A stretch of 42,270 nucleotides of DNA, from positions 1 through 42,270 of the forward strand of contig JANWYJ010000017.1 of assembly GCA_025055115.1 (NCBI GenBank), read 5' to 3'. The notes beneath the pieces were generated by a model. It saw nothing but the letters and a program-made list of their open reading frames with translations, ran no database searches and had not been told where the DNA came from. Shown here one piece after another: positions 16,795 through 26,510 of this stretch; the stretch's first letter is position 1, and each line of letters begins with the position of its first letter. Source of the DNA: Gemmata sp. (GTDB lineage: Bacteria; Planctomycetota; Planctomycetia; Gemmatales; Gemmataceae). Both the position numbers and the translations under genes were made by a program.

Positions 16795-17565
16795 TCATGA
16801 GGCTGCGTCGGGATTCAGACCGCCAAAGCGGCGTTCGCGGTGGGCATAGGCACGGAGGGCTTCATGCAGCAAGGGGGCGTCGAACTCCGGCCAGAACTTG
16901 GGTGTGACCCACAACTCCGCGTAGGAGATTTGCCACAACAGGTAATTGCTGACGCGCATCTCGCCGGCAGTTCGGATGAGAAGGTCGGGGTCGGGCATGC
17001 CTGCGGTGTACAAGGCATTGGTGATGGTCGATTCATCGATGTCGTCGGGTTGCAGCTCACCGCGTTGGACACGAAACGCCAAGGTCCGCACCGCATCGAC
17101 AATTTCGGCCCGGCTGCCATAATTGATGGCCAGGCACAGCGTCAGCCCAGTGTTGTGTTGGGTGAGGCGGATATTTTCCTCAATCTCGGTCAGCACTTCC
17201 GCCGGTAGCCCGCCGCGGCGACCGATGACGGTAAAGCGGATATTTTGTTCCAGAATCTTGGGTCGCTCGGCGAGCAGATACTGCTTCAGCAGGGTCATGA
17301 GGAAGTCGATTTCCGGCTTGGGCCGTTTCCAATTCTCGGAACTCAGACAGTACAAGGTCAGTTGACCGATGCCCAAGCGGCAGCATTCCGCGGTGACAAC
17401 ATCAACGGAGTAAGCCCCCTGGGCATGGCCTTCGGCGCGTTCTTTGCCTTGGCGCTGCGCCCAGCGACCGTTGCCGTCCATGATGATCGCAATGTGCCGT
17501 GGCAGCCGAGCCGGGTCGAGACCGACCGATTGGGCGTAGGCACAAGGATCGTGAACTGCCGTCAT
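16795..17565 (-). CDS. uppS: Isoprenyl transferase (undecaprenyl diphosphate synthase)
   Basis: 256 aa, typical length. It condenses isopentenyl diphosphate onto farnesyl diphosphate in cis to give the C55 carrier lipid of cell-envelope synthesis. The family motifs are present: HIAIIMDGNGRWAQ with catalytic Asp30, the HAQGA region, LTLYCLSSENWKRP, LCLAINYGSRAEIVDA, and DLLIRTAGEMRVSNYLLWQ followed by YAELWVTPKFWPEFD. An AGGGTGGT site precedes the ATG. It sits 84 bp after purA and 118 bp before the chosen cdsA start, on the same strand. Confidence 0.97.
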   Translation of the reverse strand: MTAVHDPCAYAQSVGLDPARLPRHIAIIMDGNGRWAQRQGKERAEGHAQGAYSVDVVTAECCRLGIGQLTLYCLSSENWKRPKPEIDFLMTLLKQYLLAERPKILEQNIRFTVIGRRGGLPAEVLTEIEENIRLTQHNTGLTLCLAINYGSRAEIVDAVRTLAFRVQRGELQPDDIDESTITNALYTAGMPDPDLLIRTAGEMRVSNYLLWQISYAELWVTPKFWPEFDAPLLHEALRAYAHRERRFGGLNPDAAS

Positions 17566-17649
17566 ACCACCCTGACCGCGACCTGTTGGTGAACCCAGAT
17601 TGTCTGTGAGCCAGTCCGGCAGAAGCTGCGAAAGCTCTCCGTGTGGGTT

Positions 17650-18948
17650 TTATACGACAATTGTTTGTTCCCGATCCGGCCCCACCGACACGACGCTCAC
17701 CTTCAGCCCGATCAATTCACTGATACGTTCCACATAGCGACGCGCTCCGGCGGGCAAATCCGCCAGCTTCCGCACCCCAGTAATGTCTTCACGCCAGCCG
17801 GGGATCGTCTCGTAGATTGGCTGGCAACGTGCGAGTTGATAGGCATCGCTGGGGAAATGGGTCAGCCGTTGGCCCTCAAGTTCATACGCCGTACAGATTT
17901 TCAGCTCTGGTAGCCCACTGAGAACATCCAGCAGCATCACGGTGATTTCGTCAGCCCCCGCGAGGGTCGCCGTGTAACGCACCGCAACAGCGTCGAACCA
18001 GCCAACCCGCCGCGGCCGGCCTGTCACGGTACCGTATTCCCGGCCAATGCGGCGGATACGCTCACCAATCCCCTCGGGTCCGTCGGTCAGTTCGGTCGGG
18101 AAAGGGCCTTGACCGACGCGCGTTGTGTACGCTTTCACCACACCGATGATACGGGTGATGAATTTCGCTGGAACACCCGCACCGCCCCAAATCCCTGATG
18201 GCAAACTGCTGGAACTGGTGACATAGGGGTAAGTCCCGTGATCGACATCCAGTAAACTCCCCTGCGCGGCTTCAAAGATCAGCCGTTTGCCGGCCCTGAG
18301 AGCGTCTTGCAGCAGGCGGCTGGTGTCGCGAACGTAGGGTTGAAGCCGCTGCGCGTAACCGAGGTATTCCTCCGCGATGGCCTCGGGGTCGAAGTGACGC
18401 CAGGCGGACGCTTGGCCATTGGCTAGGGCCATCATCAACCGATTCTTGAAGGGGACAATGAAGCGCAACCGCTCACGCAGGTGGTCGCCATTGAGTAAAT
18501 CGCCCACGCGAATACCGAACCGCCGCCCGACTTTATCCTGGTAGCACGGGCCGATGCCGCGACCAGTCGTCCCGATCTTCCCCTCGCTGCCGCTTTCGAG
18601 CAACCGTTCTTCTTCCATATGGTAGGGGAAGATCACATGCGCGTGATCGCTGAGGAATAAATGACCCGAAACGTCGATCCCGCCGTGGGCCAAGGAATCG
18701 ACCTCTTCAAGAAATCGCGGCGGGTAGATGACGACCCCATTGCCAATAACCGAGACGACACCAGGGCGAATCACCCCGGTGGGCAGTAGCGAGAGTTTGA
18801 AAGCCTTGCCATTGACAACCACCGTGTGGCCGGCGTTGGCACCGCCATTATAACGCACAACAATGTCGAAGTCGTTGCCGAGCAGATCGACGATCTTTCC
18901 TTTGGCCTCGTCGCCCCATTGCAACCCGACCACACATGTCCCGGGCAT
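17650..18948 (-). CDS. purA: Adenylosuccinate synthase
   Basis: 432 aa, full length for the family. It catalyses GTP-dependent ligation of IMP and aspartate to adenylosuccinate, the first step from IMP to AMP, in the cytosol. Visible motifs: LQWGDEAKGKIVDLL (phosphate loop with catalytic Asp), YNGGANAGHTVV with the catalytic His, GTTGRGIGPCYQDK, FEAAQGSLLDVDHGTYPYVT, and near the C-terminus VSVGPDREQTIVV. It starts the likely purA-uppS-cdsA-phoH run. The start at 18948 fits the conserved N-terminus. Confidence 0.98.
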   Translation of the reverse strand: MPGTCVVGLQWGDEAKGKIVDLLGNDFDIVVRYNGGANAGHTVVVNGKAFKLSLLPTGVIRPGVVSVIGNGVVIYPPRFLEEVDSLAHGGIDVSGHLFLSDHAHVIFPYHMEEERLLESGSEGKIGTTGRGIGPCYQDKVGRRFGIRVGDLLNGDHLRERLRFIVPFKNRLMMALANGQASAWRHFDPEAIAEEYLGYAQRLQPYVRDTSRLLQDALRAGKRLIFEAAQGSLLDVDHGTYPYVTSSSSLPSGIWGGAGVPAKFITRIIGVVKAYTTRVGQGPFPTELTDGPEGIGERIRRIGREYGTVTGRPRRVGWFDAVAVRYTATLAGADEITVMLLDVLSGLPELKICTAYELEGQRLTHFPSDAYQLARCQPIYETIPGWREDITGVRKLADLPAGARRYVERISELIGLKVSVVSVGPDREQTIVV

Positions 18949-19273
18949 GGTTTACCGCCGCTGTTGACAACTCCAAGAACACCCAACCCGTCTCACGCTA
19001 GTCCGCAGTCGCGAACCCGTCAAGGGTGCTCGCCACAGGATGACACGGCCAGCGTGCGGCCAACGACCGCCGTTGGACCCTGTCTTGAACAAATAACGCC
19101 TCAATGACGCCGCGAATCGATCTAATCATTGGACAGCGGTGAACAAGGCGGGTGGATCAGGAGTCTGTCTAATCATCGAATAGTCGCGGACAGGAGTGGA
19201 TCAGATGTCGGCTGTCACGAAGGTCGCAGCCGCTCGTCCTAGATCGGCGTCATCGCCAAGACGGCTCGGTGGA
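18949..19273. other. Gap with copies of the neighbouring gene end
   Basis: 325 bp between ogt (3' end) and purA (5' end). The left half of purA's upstream side shows no clear element. The part nearer ogt holds the 35-bp copy at 19196-19230. A weaker pair is TCTAATCATTGGACAG and TCTAATCATCGAATAG, each followed by GTGGATCAG, suggesting an older duplication of about 40-58 bp. Confidence 0.6.
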
Positions 19274-19303
19274 TCAGATGTCGGCTGTCACGAAGGTCGC
19301 AGC
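19196..19303. repeat. 35-bp perfect direct repeat covering a stop codon, 73 bp apart
   Basis: The copies at 19196-19230 and 19269-19303 are identical over 35 bp. The right copy encodes the last nine residues (AATFVTADI) and TGA stop of the methyltransferase. The left copy repeats all of that downstream of the gene. Confidence 0.95.
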
Positions 19304-19843
19304 GGGGGCGTTATCGCCGTTCGGGAGGGTCCGTTCCCATGCCAGCAATTGCCTTTTGCGTTCTAACCCCCCAGCATAACCACACAGTTGTCCATCACGA
19401 CCGACCACGCGATGACACGGCACCAAAACAGCCACCGGGTTGGTGGCACAGGCCCGAGCCACAGCGCGGGCCGCTGTGGGGCGACCGATGGCCACGGCAA
19501 TATCGTGGTAACTGCGTGTTTCGCCGTAGGGAATGTTCTGAAGAGCCTGCCAGACACGTTGTTGAAAGGCGCTGCCCTGAAGGTCCAACGGCAACCGGGG
19601 CAGTGGCCCACATCCGGCGAAATAACGCTGTAACAGCGCTACCCAATGCTTCAATTGGCGATCGCGGGGGGATGCCACGGCGGTTGGGAAGCGTTGGCGG
19701 AGCGTCGTCTCCCATTCGTCGCGGCTTTCACCCCATGCGAGCCAACAAATGCCCTGGTCGGTCGCGGCAAGCCCCCACCATCCCAGTGGGCTATTGGCGA
19801 TGATCCAGCGAATGGGTGAGGTGGGGCCGTTCGGGGTTCGCAT
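19274..19843 (-). CDS. ogt: Methylated-DNA-protein-cysteine methyltransferase
   Basis: 189 aa from the ATG at 19843; a TTG at 19888 would add 15 residues. The protein removes alkyl groups from O6-alkylguanine in DNA by transfer to its own cysteine. The C-terminal domain has FQQRVWQALQNIPYGETRSY, the helix-turn-helix with RPTAARAVARACATNP, and the active-site PVAVLVPCHRVVGRDG with acceptor Cys143. GYAGGLERKRQLLAWE follows. The N-terminal half is the weakly conserved ribonuclease-H-like domain. It is a single-turnover protein, likely cytosolic. The gene seems to stand alone between repeat-bearing gaps. Confidence 0.95.
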   Translation of the reverse strand: MRTPNGPTSPIRWIIANSPLGWWGLAATDQGICWLAWGESRDEWETTLRQRFPTAVASPRDRQLKHWVALLQRYFAGCGPLPRLPLDLQGSAFQQRVWQALQNIPYGETRSYHDIAVAIGRPTAARAVARACATNPVAVLVPCHRVVGRDGQLCGYAGGLERKRQLLAWERTLPNGDNAPAATFVTADI

Positions 19844-19945
19844 GGGGCTATTTCCGGTTGGGTGGAAAACGAGCGTCAGTGGGTGCAACCACCCACCGAC
19901 AGAGGATGTCTGCGTGCTGGTGATGGGGTCAGGTGTTGTCGGGAG

Positions 19946-21664
19946 CTAATCTTTTTTCGGTTCTGGGTTCATGTCGTTGTTTTTTTCGGGCGAATCCACA
20001 ATCACCCGCGGCTTTTCGGGTTTGTTGATCTCCGCCGGAGGCCAGATGACCATCGGCTTGGCGTACTTGGGCGCCGCATCGCGCAGGCAGACAATCAAAC
20101 CATTATTTGCGGCCAGATAAATCCGGTCATTGGCGGTGTTCAGAATATGGACATTGAATTCGCTCAGGTTGGCCGAACCGAGGGGAACAGCGCGTTTGCG
20201 GGCGGTATCGGTGGGGCGTTTCGCATCGTAAACCAAAAGACGCCCTTGCCGGTCGCGGATGTAAACGAACTCTTCGTTGGCGCCGATCAGGGTATCGGCG
20301 TTGTTATCGGTCCTCCAGAGGATTTCGCCGTCGGCCCGGCGAACACAGACAACACCGCTATCGTCGCCGGAGGCATAGACGTGGTCTTTGGTGATGAACG
20401 GGGAGTGGTTGTTCAGCCCCCCCACATCGCTGCGCCACTTGACTAATAAGCCGCCGGAGAGAGTGCCGCTGGAGGCGTCGATGCCCACCAACAGACCGTT
20501 ACCCATCGGGACGTAGTGCTCTTGACCCGACGACGATGGCCGAGCGGCGATCGGGGCGGTAAGCCGGTCGTTCACCTCGACCGTGATTTTTCCGGGTTCG
20601 CTGTTTTTGTTGATAGCTACCACAATGTTATCTTCCGTGACTGCGTAAACCCGGGTGGGGGTGAGGTTCGGTGGATACAGAATCCGTGCCGTGAGGGCGT
20701 ATTCCCACCGCAGAGGGGGTTCGATGGGCTTGGGTCGCAGGTCGGACAGCAACATCGAGCTGGAAACCGAAGGCATTTGCATGGCAATCGAGGGCGTTTG
20801 CTGCACGTAGCGGCCCGATTCCAAACGCAAATGATAGGGTTGCCGCAGTGAGGCCAGCGTATTGAGGGATGGTGCCGGAGCGCGGTTATCCAGGGAGTAA
20901 GGGGGAACCACGCTCGGGAGGGTGGAGACCGACGGCGTGCGTTGCCCCGTGGCCCCACCGACGGGGGCTTGCAAATCCTTGGGTCGGTAGCTAGTTCCGA
21001 ATTCATCGGGGGGAGGGGGGGCCAACCCACCGGGAGGATAACGCTTCAGCAGATCGTCGACCGGGCTAGTGGCTGTCGATTTGGACGCTCGCGCCAGTGG
21101 ATCGTCCGAGGGTTTGAGCGGATCGTTGATGGTGATGGGCCGCGGTAAGTTATACACGGCGATGCGGTGGCCCCCCCCACTGCCGGAACGCAAGCCCAGA
21201 ACACAATAGACGCCCGATTCGTCGGCGACCAAGCCCGCGGTTGGTGCGGCCCCCAGCTCGGCGACAAATTCCGTGGCACCGGTGTAACGGTGGAAGGTGT
21301 AAAGCTTTGTCAGATAAGCACAAAAGACAAAGCGCGAGTTCGCGGCCACCGGATGGGCATTGCCGTAAGAGCCGTTGCCAAGCCGGGCCACCCACTGAAT
21401 CCGACCGGTCAGAGCATCGAGGGCCACCAGTACGCCGGTCCGGGTTTGAACGAACACTTGATCGTCGAGGGTTTGGATTTGTAACAGCGCGTCACGATTA
21501 CCTTCCACCGGTAAGAATTGGACCCATTCGGTCTTCAGATTCAACCGTTCCAGCACCGCCTTGTCCGGCGGTACCGCTTTCGAGTAGACGTTACTTTGCT
21601 GGGCGGAAGCCAACATACAACTGAGAACGGCCGCAACCACGACGACCAAACACCGCTGCCACAT
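19946..21664 (-). CDS. Exported PQQ-like beta-propeller protein
   Basis: 572 aa from the ATG at 21664, chosen because GGAG is 8 nt upstream; a TTG four codons earlier overlaps that site. The signal peptide is MWQRCLVVVVAAVLSCMLASAQ. The N-terminal blades read LVALDALTGRIQWVARLG and FVFCAYLTKLYTFHRYTGA. A low-complexity middle (about 180-290, rich in Pro, Ser and Leu) is followed by more blades: LLVGIDASSGTLSGGLLVKW, GVVCVRRADGEILWRTDN and FVYIRDRQGRLLVYDAKRP. The C-terminal tail is Lys/Glu/Asp-rich. No enzymatic motif is seen. It probably acts in the periplasm, with an unknown ligand. Confidence 0.85.
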   Translation of the reverse strand: MWQRCLVVVVAAVLSCMLASAQQSNVYSKAVPPDKAVLERLNLKTEWVQFLPVEGNRDALLQIQTLDDQVFVQTRTGVLVALDALTGRIQWVARLGNGSYGNAHPVAANSRFVFCAYLTKLYTFHRYTGATEFVAELGAAPTAGLVADESGVYCVLGLRSGSGGGHRIAVYNLPRPITINDPLKPSDDPLARASKSTATSPVDDLLKRYPPGGLAPPPPDEFGTSYRPKDLQAPVGGATGQRTPSVSTLPSVVPPYSLDNRAPAPSLNTLASLRQPYHLRLESGRYVQQTPSIAMQMPSVSSSMLLSDLRPKPIEPPLRWEYALTARILYPPNLTPTRVYAVTEDNIVVAINKNSEPGKITVEVNDRLTAPIAARPSSSGQEHYVPMGNGLLVGIDASSGTLSGGLLVKWRSDVGGLNNHSPFITKDHVYASGDDSGVVCVRRADGEILWRTDNNADTLIGANEEFVYIRDRQGRLLVYDAKRPTDTARKRAVPLGSANLSEFNVHILNTANDRIYLAANNGLIVCLRDAAPKYAKPMVIWPPAEINKPEKPRVIVDSPEKNNDMNPEPKKD

Positions 21665-21799
21665 GGTGCACTCCAACGGCTACAGAAGGGCTATCTCTTA
21701 AGCATAACCAATTTTCGTGCGGATTGTGAGTGCCAATCGGGTGTTGAAAGTGTGATCGGCATTCTTCTGCGGATGGGTCGAAGCGGTTGTAGCGGGGGG

Positions 21800-22336
21800 T
21801 TATTTTTTCCCCTGTTGCCGTTTTTGGCGGAAAAAGTCGCTCAGCAGAGACGCACAACGTTCGGCAAGTACACCGCCGACGACATGGGCCCGGTGGTTGA
21901 GGCGGACATCGGAGGTAATTTGATATAACGTCTGACAAGCTCCGGCTTTCGGGTCGGTACACCCGTAGACCACAGCCGGGATGCGCGCCTGGACGATGGC
22001 CCCCGCGCACATCGGGCAGGGTTCGAGTGTGACGTAAAGAATGCACTTTTCCAACCGCCACGATCGCAAGGCGGCCGCCGCTTGCGTCAGGGCGATCATC
22101 TCGGCATGGGCGGTGGGGTCTTGCAGTTGTTCGCGCATGTTGTGGGCTGAGCCGATCACGCCGCGTTCGGGATGGACGATCACGGCACCCACGGGCACTT
22201 CATCTTCGCGGGCTGCAGCGGCCGCTTCTTGCAACGCCAATTCCATATGGTGACAATGAAACGGGTGTGCCGGATCGCCAAAGGCCAGATCAAACGGATT
22301 CTGGAAGTCCATGGGGTTGCGTCGGGCACCGTTCAC
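21800..22336 (-). CDS. tadA: tRNA adenosine(34) deaminase
   Basis: 178 aa from a GTG at 22336; an ATG at 22312 (MDFQNP) is possible. The enzyme converts A34 to inosine in the wobble position of tRNA-Arg(ACG). Zinc-dependent deaminase motifs are present: DPTAHAEM with His77 and Glu79, and [11 protein letters not shown] with Cys107 and Cys110. VPVGAVIV and the C-terminal [10 protein letters not shown] also fit TadA. The GTG overlaps the TGA of the upstream propeller gene (GTGA), which suggests translational coupling. This gene is unrelated to the Tad pilus ATPase of the same name. Confidence 0.94.
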   Translation of the reverse strand: MNGARRNPMDFQNPFDLAFGDPAHPFHCHHMELALQEAAAAAREDEVPVGAVIVHPERGVIGSAHNMREQLQDPTAHAEMIALTQAAAALRSWRLEKCILYVTLEPCPMCAGAIVQARIPAVVYGCTDPKAGACQTLYQITSDVRLNHRAHVVGGVLAERCASLLSDFFRQKRQQGKK

Positions 22337-24450
22337 TTCACCACTTCATTGAGGGTATAGTACGCTTCGGGGTGAAGGACGGGTTCCCCGGTGCGGCTCT
22401 GCACGCCCTCGAGCCGGAAGTCGTACACCCGCCCTTTCCGCAGCTGCGCTACCGGCACCATCAGCTTCAGACCATCGTCACTGAGTTGGACCGGCCCGAT
22501 CGGTTCTGCGCGGACATCCACCTCCGGCCCACCATAGCGGCTCTCATAAACGTAAGTGTACGAGCTGACCGTGACAGCTTTGTCGCCCACGGAACGAGGA
22601 TCGACCGGTTGCGTGAACGTCAGCTCAAAGCCCTCTTTCTTCAGCGCAATATGATGAATCTCCATCGGTACCCGCCCGGTGTAGATCAGACGCTGCAAGC
22701 CGTAGGGTTTGCCCCCCAGCGAACCCCAGCCGCGATTGGTTTGCCCCACAAACAGGCTGCCATCGGGGGCAAAAGCCAGCCGGTTCACCCCGCATTGAAA
22801 ACCGGCCCGGAAGGGGAAGCATGCCCCTTGGTACTGACCGTTGACCTTCTCCAACGCCACCCGCATCACCACCGCGTTCGTTTGATCGCCGACGAAACAT
22901 TGCCCCGCGAACGGGCCGAACTTCCCGCGCGTGGTGTCCCATACCGGTTCGGTGACCGATTTACCCATCCGCCCGTAGGGAAACCAGATACACGGCGGAC
23001 TGAGAGCGGGGTATTGATCGCTGCGGTTACCCGTTTTGCTCCCACCGTCGTAACGCAGACCGCTGGCCACCTGCGTGGGAACTTTCCCCGCAAACGGGGA
23101 ATCCTTCACCCAGCGCAGCGACGCCTGATGGCCGAAGAACTGCCCCCGTTGAATGTGGTGCATCTTGTTCGTCACCACCCACTCACCCTGATTGTCGCAG
23201 TAAAATAGATCGCCTTCGGGTGAGAAGTTGATACCGTTGGGCGAGCGCAGGCCGTAGGCGAACGGTTCCATCTGGCCATCGGGCGTGACTTTCACGCACC
23301 AGCCCCGCCACGGTGCCTTGGCTTGATGCCCACCACCAAAGCCGACGTTGAGCGTGATGAAGAAGTTACCGTTGGCATCCCGCGCTGGGCCGAAGGCGAA
23401 TTCGTGATAATCGCCCGAAACGCCCCACTTGTCGCATACGGTGATGTATTCGTCGGCCACCCCATCGCCGTCGCGATCCACGATGCGGGTTAACTCCGGC
23501 CGCTGGACCACATAGACGACGTTATTGGATTCCACGGCCATCCCCAGGGCTTCATGCAATCCGCTGGCGAATTTCGTGATGCGGATGTCGGCGGGATTTT
23601 CAGCCGTTGGATTGTGGATGAGGTAAATATCACCGCGGCGGGTGCAGGCAAGAAGTCGGCCATCCGGGCGGAACGCCAACCCGCCGACTTCCAGGACACA
23701 ATCGTTCGGCAGCGGGATCGTTACCATTCGGTAGTGCTGGTCTTCGCCGCGTGCTGGTTGGGCCACAGGGACCTCGCGGTGGGCGGGGAAATCGCGATCG
23801 AGGCGGCGGCGGATGGTCGCAGGAATGATCTCGGGCAATTCAGGGGCAATGTAGACCTTCCATTGACCAGCATCCTGACCAATTTTCACCAACAGTTGGT
23901 TTTTCCCCTCCTTGACATCAATCACCACAAGGTCCTGATCGGGGGCTGCGGCTCGGGAGTACGGTTCGTGGTAGACGCGTCGGCCATTGATGAACACGCT
24001 GAGGGTATCGTCGCTGCCGAACGACAGCGGCCAGGCAAACGCCCGAGATGATTCAAATTCATGGTAGAGATAAACGACCCCGTGGGTGCGGGCATCGGGG
24101 AAAAGCTTTTCCAGATCGAGCACTTCGCCCAGGCGGAAGTCGGTGTATTCTTTCCAGCCAATCACCGTCCCCTTTTTCCCCTTATAAGTGGCTTTCAGAT
24201 CGACTTTTTCTTCGGGGGGGTAGGCGAAGTCGAAGCCGGCCCGATCGGTATTATCAAAAGGCCCAACGTAATACCACTGGCCTTCGAGGGTGGGGAGTTG
24301 GAAGCTGGCCAGGGTGGCCCGGGCACTGGCGGCTCGACTGCCTTTGTTGACGTATTCGCCCGTCGCAAGTTGCGGCTGCGCTGAGGTGGAAACGAACAGC
24401 AGAGGGATTGTGAACAACGTGAGCGTCAGGCAGCTGAAAACACGAGCCAT
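22333..24450 (-). CDS. PA14-like plus sorbosone-dehydrogenase-like propeller protein
   Basis: 705 aa from the ATG at 24450, where GGGAG lies upstream and a signal peptide follows ([19 protein letters not shown]). Residues about 45-210 look like a PA14-type carbohydrate-binding domain ([49 protein letters not shown]). Residues about 240-610 form a glucose/sorbosone-dehydrogenase-like propeller of the planctomycete Piru_Ver type ([60 protein letters not shown]). A calcium-loop-like [10 protein letters not shown] lies in it. The final about 100 residues look like an Ig-type module. There is no CxxCH heme site. It may be a periplasmic sugar-binding or oxidising protein, with substrate unknown. 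Confidence 0.85.
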   Translation of the reverse strand: MARVFSCLTLTLFTIPLLFVSTSAQPQLATGEYVNKGSRAASARATLASFQLPTLEGQWYYVGPFDNTDRAGFDFAYPPEEKVDLKATYKGKKGTVIGWKEYTDFRLGEVLDLEKLFPDARTHGVVYLYHEFESSRAFAWPLSFGSDDTLSVFINGRRVYHEPYSRAAAPDQDLVVIDVKEGKNQLLVKIGQDAGQWKVYIAPELPEIIPATIRRRLDRDFPAHREVPVAQPARGEDQHYRMVTIPLPNDCVLEVGGLAFRPDGRLLACTRRGDIYLIHNPTAENPADIRITKFASGLHEALGMAVESNNVVYVVQRPELTRIVDRDGDGVADEYITVCDKWGVSGDYHEFAFGPARDANGNFFITLNVGFGGGHQAKAPWRGWCVKVTPDGQMEPFAYGLRSPNGINFSPEGDLFYCDNQGEWVVTNKMHHIQRGQFFGHQASLRWVKDSPFAGKVPTQVASGLRYDGGSKTGNRSDQYPALSPPCIWFPYGRMGKSVTEPVWDTTRGKFGPFAGQCFVGDQTNAVVMRVALEKVNGQYQGACFPFRAGFQCGVNRLAFAPDGSLFVGQTNRGWGSLGGKPYGLQRLIYTGRVPMEIHHIALKKEGFELTFTQPVDPRSVGDKAVTVSSYTYVYESRYGGPEVDVRAEPIGPVQLSDDGLKLMVPVAQLRKGRVYDFRLEGVQSRTGEPVLHPEAYYTLNEVVK

Positions 24451-24606
24451 TGCGACTCCCAGAACGAATACGGGGAGGATTGGGGGGCTGATGTCAGCCA
24501 GTGTATCCGCACGGGGGGAAGGACTCAACCGTGAATCGCGAGGGGGTGTGCGAAGCGGGCCAGCGTGAACACTCCGAATCCACTACGACCGCTTCGCGGG
24601 CCGCCG

Positions 24607-24656
24607 GGCTTAGATGGTTTAGGCTTAGATGGTTCATTAGGCTTAGATGGTTTATT
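24607..24656. repeat. 18-bp tandem repeat, 2.8 copies, touching a stop codon
   Basis: On the plus strand: AGGCTTAGATGGTTTATT (24639-24656), AGGCTTAGATGGTTCATT (24621-24638) and GGCTTAGATGGTTT (24607-24620). The TAA stop of the polyprenyl synthase (24654-24652) is inside the first unit. Confidence 0.92.
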
Positions 24657-25707
24657 GGCTGCGACGGACACTCCAATCGGCAATGGCTTCGAGAAGGATG
24701 CGGCACTCGTTGCGTGGCAGTCCATCGAGGGCCTGCTTGGCGGCGATGGCGCGTTCTTCGGCTTGGCGTTTGGCGTAGGCGACGGATTGGGTTTTCTCCA
24801 AAGCCGCCAGGACCCGGGGGCCGAGGTTGTCATCGCCGCGGCGCAGCGCGTCGCGCAGTTGGGCGGCTTCGAGAGGAGGGAGACGGTTCAAACAGTGGAT
24901 GACGGGGAGAGTGAGTTTCTGTTGCGCCAGGTCGGTGCCGAGGGTTTTGCCAGCGGTTTCTTCGTCCCCAATCAGATCGAGGACATCGTCGGCGATTTGG
25001 AAAGCCCAACCCAACCAGCGGCCGTAGTTGGCCAGTCGGTTGGCCGCTTCGTCGCCCGCTCCGGCATAGAGGGCACCCAGCCGCCCGCAGCATTCCGTCA
25101 GAGCTGCGGTTTTGCCGTCGATAATGTCGAAATAGTCCGCTTCGGTCAGTTCGAAGTTGCCGCGCTCGGTCATTTGCCGGAGCTCGCCGGCACAGACGCG
25201 ATTGGTCACTTCTCCGGTAATTTGGCAGGCACGCAGATCGACGGTACTGGTCAGATGGAAGGCGTGGGTGAAGAGCAGATCACCCAGGAGAATGCTGACT
25301 TTGTTGCCCCAGACGGCGTTGAAGGTGTTTTCATGGCGGCGGATCTGAGCTTCGTCGAGGACATCGTCGTGCACCAGCGTCGCGGTGTGGATCATCTCCA
25401 TCGCGGCGGCGAGGGTATGGTGCGCAGGGGTGACTTTGCCCACCGTTTTGGCGGCCAACAGCAACAGGATGGGCCGAAGGCGTTTGCCGCGATAATGCCG
25501 CAGATGGTCGATGAGAGGGCCGAATCGGAGGCGGTGCGGGGCCAGGGTGCGGTCGAACAGGGCTTCCACTTCGGCCAGATCGCCGAGGATCGGTGTGGGC
25601 AGCAAGGCACTGATCGCCGCAGACACTCGTTTGGCCTGGGTGGCCTCGGGAGTGGGTAGAATGCCGCTGATCAGAGCGGGCGAACCAGTTGCCATTGCGG
25701 TCCCCAT
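24652..25707 (-). CDS. Polyprenyl diphosphate synthase (trans type)
   Basis: 351 aa from the ATG at 25707, preferred because GGAGGG lies 8 nt before it; the frame extends to an ATG at 25746. It is an all-alpha prenyltransferase that elongates allylic diphosphates with isopentenyl diphosphate. Both Asp-rich motifs are present: LVHDDVLDE (Asp114-Asp118) and FQIADDVLDLIGD (Asp240-Asp244). GKRLRPILLLL, GDLLFTHAF and DGKTAALTECC also fit. The residues before the first DDxxD suggest a long-chain product such as a quinone side chain, but product length cannot be read safely. It is followed on the same strand by the large propeller gene 200 bp downstream, and moaC lies upstream. Confidence 0.93.
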   Translation of the reverse strand: MGTAMATGSPALISGILPTPEATQAKRVSAAISALLPTPILGDLAEVEALFDRTLAPHRLRFGPLIDHLRHYRGKRLRPILLLLAAKTVGKVTPAHHTLAAAMEMIHTATLVHDDVLDEAQIRRHENTFNAVWGNKVSILLGDLLFTHAFHLTSTVDLRACQITGEVTNRVCAGELRQMTERGNFELTEADYFDIIDGKTAALTECCGRLGALYAGAGDEAANRLANYGRWLGWAFQIADDVLDLIGDEETAGKTLGTDLAQQKLTLPVIHCLNRLPPLEAAQLRDALRRGDDNLGPRVLAALEKTQSVAYAKRQAEERAIAAKQALDGLPRNECRILLEAIADWSVRRSQ

Positions 25708-25785
25708 CACGCGGCCCTCCAGCTTGTGCCGCAACCCGGAAAACATATGCTGACGGTGACGACTGTCAATTCCCGATCGGAACTG

Positions 25786-26268
25786 TCAGGTCGATCCACG
25801 AACAAAATGCCCGCTGGTGCCGCCGTCTTTCTCGTCGAGCCGGATTGTTTCAATCGTCATGGCTCGATCCACCGCTTTGCACATGTCGTACACCGTTAAA
25901 GCTGCCACACTAACCGCAGTGAGGGCTTCCATCTCAACACCGGTGCGGGCAAAAACCGTCACCATGGCGGTGATATGCAACTGATCCGGGGCCGGGTAGG
26001 CAAAATCCAGCTTCACCGCTGTCAGCGGTAGGGGGTGGCACAGCGGGATGAGGTCCGCGGTTTTCTTCGCCGCCAGGATGCCAGCGAGTCGGGCGACCTC
26101 GAGCACATCACCCTTGGCCAATTGCTTGTCGCGGATGAGGGCGAGGGTTTCTGGCTGCATCCGGACCACTGCGGAGGCCCGGGCCAAGCGGTGCGATTCA
26201 CTCTTGTGGCTGACATCGACCATCCGGGCTGCGCCGAGGTCATCGAAGTGAGATAGGGGGGTTGTCAT
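25786..26268 (-). CDS. moaC: Cyclic pyranopterin monophosphate synthase
   Basis: 160 aa, the usual length. MoaC converts the MoaA product (3',8-cyclo-dihydro-GTP) to cyclic pyranopterin monophosphate in molybdenum-cofactor synthesis. Conserved segments: [69 protein letters not shown] with YDMCKAVDR, and EKDGGTSG at the C-terminus. All the active-site regions (LCHP, GVEMEAL, DMCKA, KxGGxSG) are intact. No other moa or moe gene is in the window, so the pathway is dispersed. Confidence 0.97.
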   Translation of the reverse strand: MTTPLSHFDDLGAARMVDVSHKSESHRLARASAVVRMQPETLALIRDKQLAKGDVLEVARLAGILAAKKTADLIPLCHPLPLTAVKLDFAYPAPDQLHITAMVTVFARTGVEMEALTAVSVAALTVYDMCKAVDRAMTIETIRLDEKDGGTSGHFVRGST

Positions 26269-26385
26269 GAAGAGATCGCGACGTATTGCAAAACACCTCT
26301 AGTTGCTCATCACCATAGGAAAATCGCAGCAAGACAGCACCGGTCCGAGGCGGGAGAATCCGTTTTTTCTCCCAATAGCTGTGTC

Positions 26386-26510
26386 GTCATGCACAGTTCT
26401 GACGGGATGCCCCCCGTGGGCTGCACTGTCATGCACGGTTCCGACGGCATGCCTCCCGTATGCCCCCCGTGGGCTGCGTTGTCATTCACGGTTCCGACGA
26501 GATGCCCCCG
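26386..26510. repeat. Three-copy repeat (42/53/30 bp) covering a stop codon
   Basis: The copies start at 26386, 26428 and 26481 with GTCATGCACAGTTC, GTCATGCACGGTTC and GTCATTCACGGTTC and share the GATGCCCCCCG and GTGGGCTGC segments. The middle copy has an 11-bp internal duplication (CCTCCCGTATG region). The rightmost copy contains the last codons and TGA stop of the TPR lipoprotein gene. In the other two copies TTCA has become TGCA. Confidence 0.88.

Noticed and set aside
24565-25659. 364-codon plus-strand frame
   Set aside because: It is antisense to the polyprenyl synthase, which has both DDxxD motifs intact.
25765-25800. A further stop-codon duplication at the moaC end
   Set aside because: ACTGTCA recurs about 20 bp apart with GATC nearby, but the match is too short and gapped to count with the seven clear cases.
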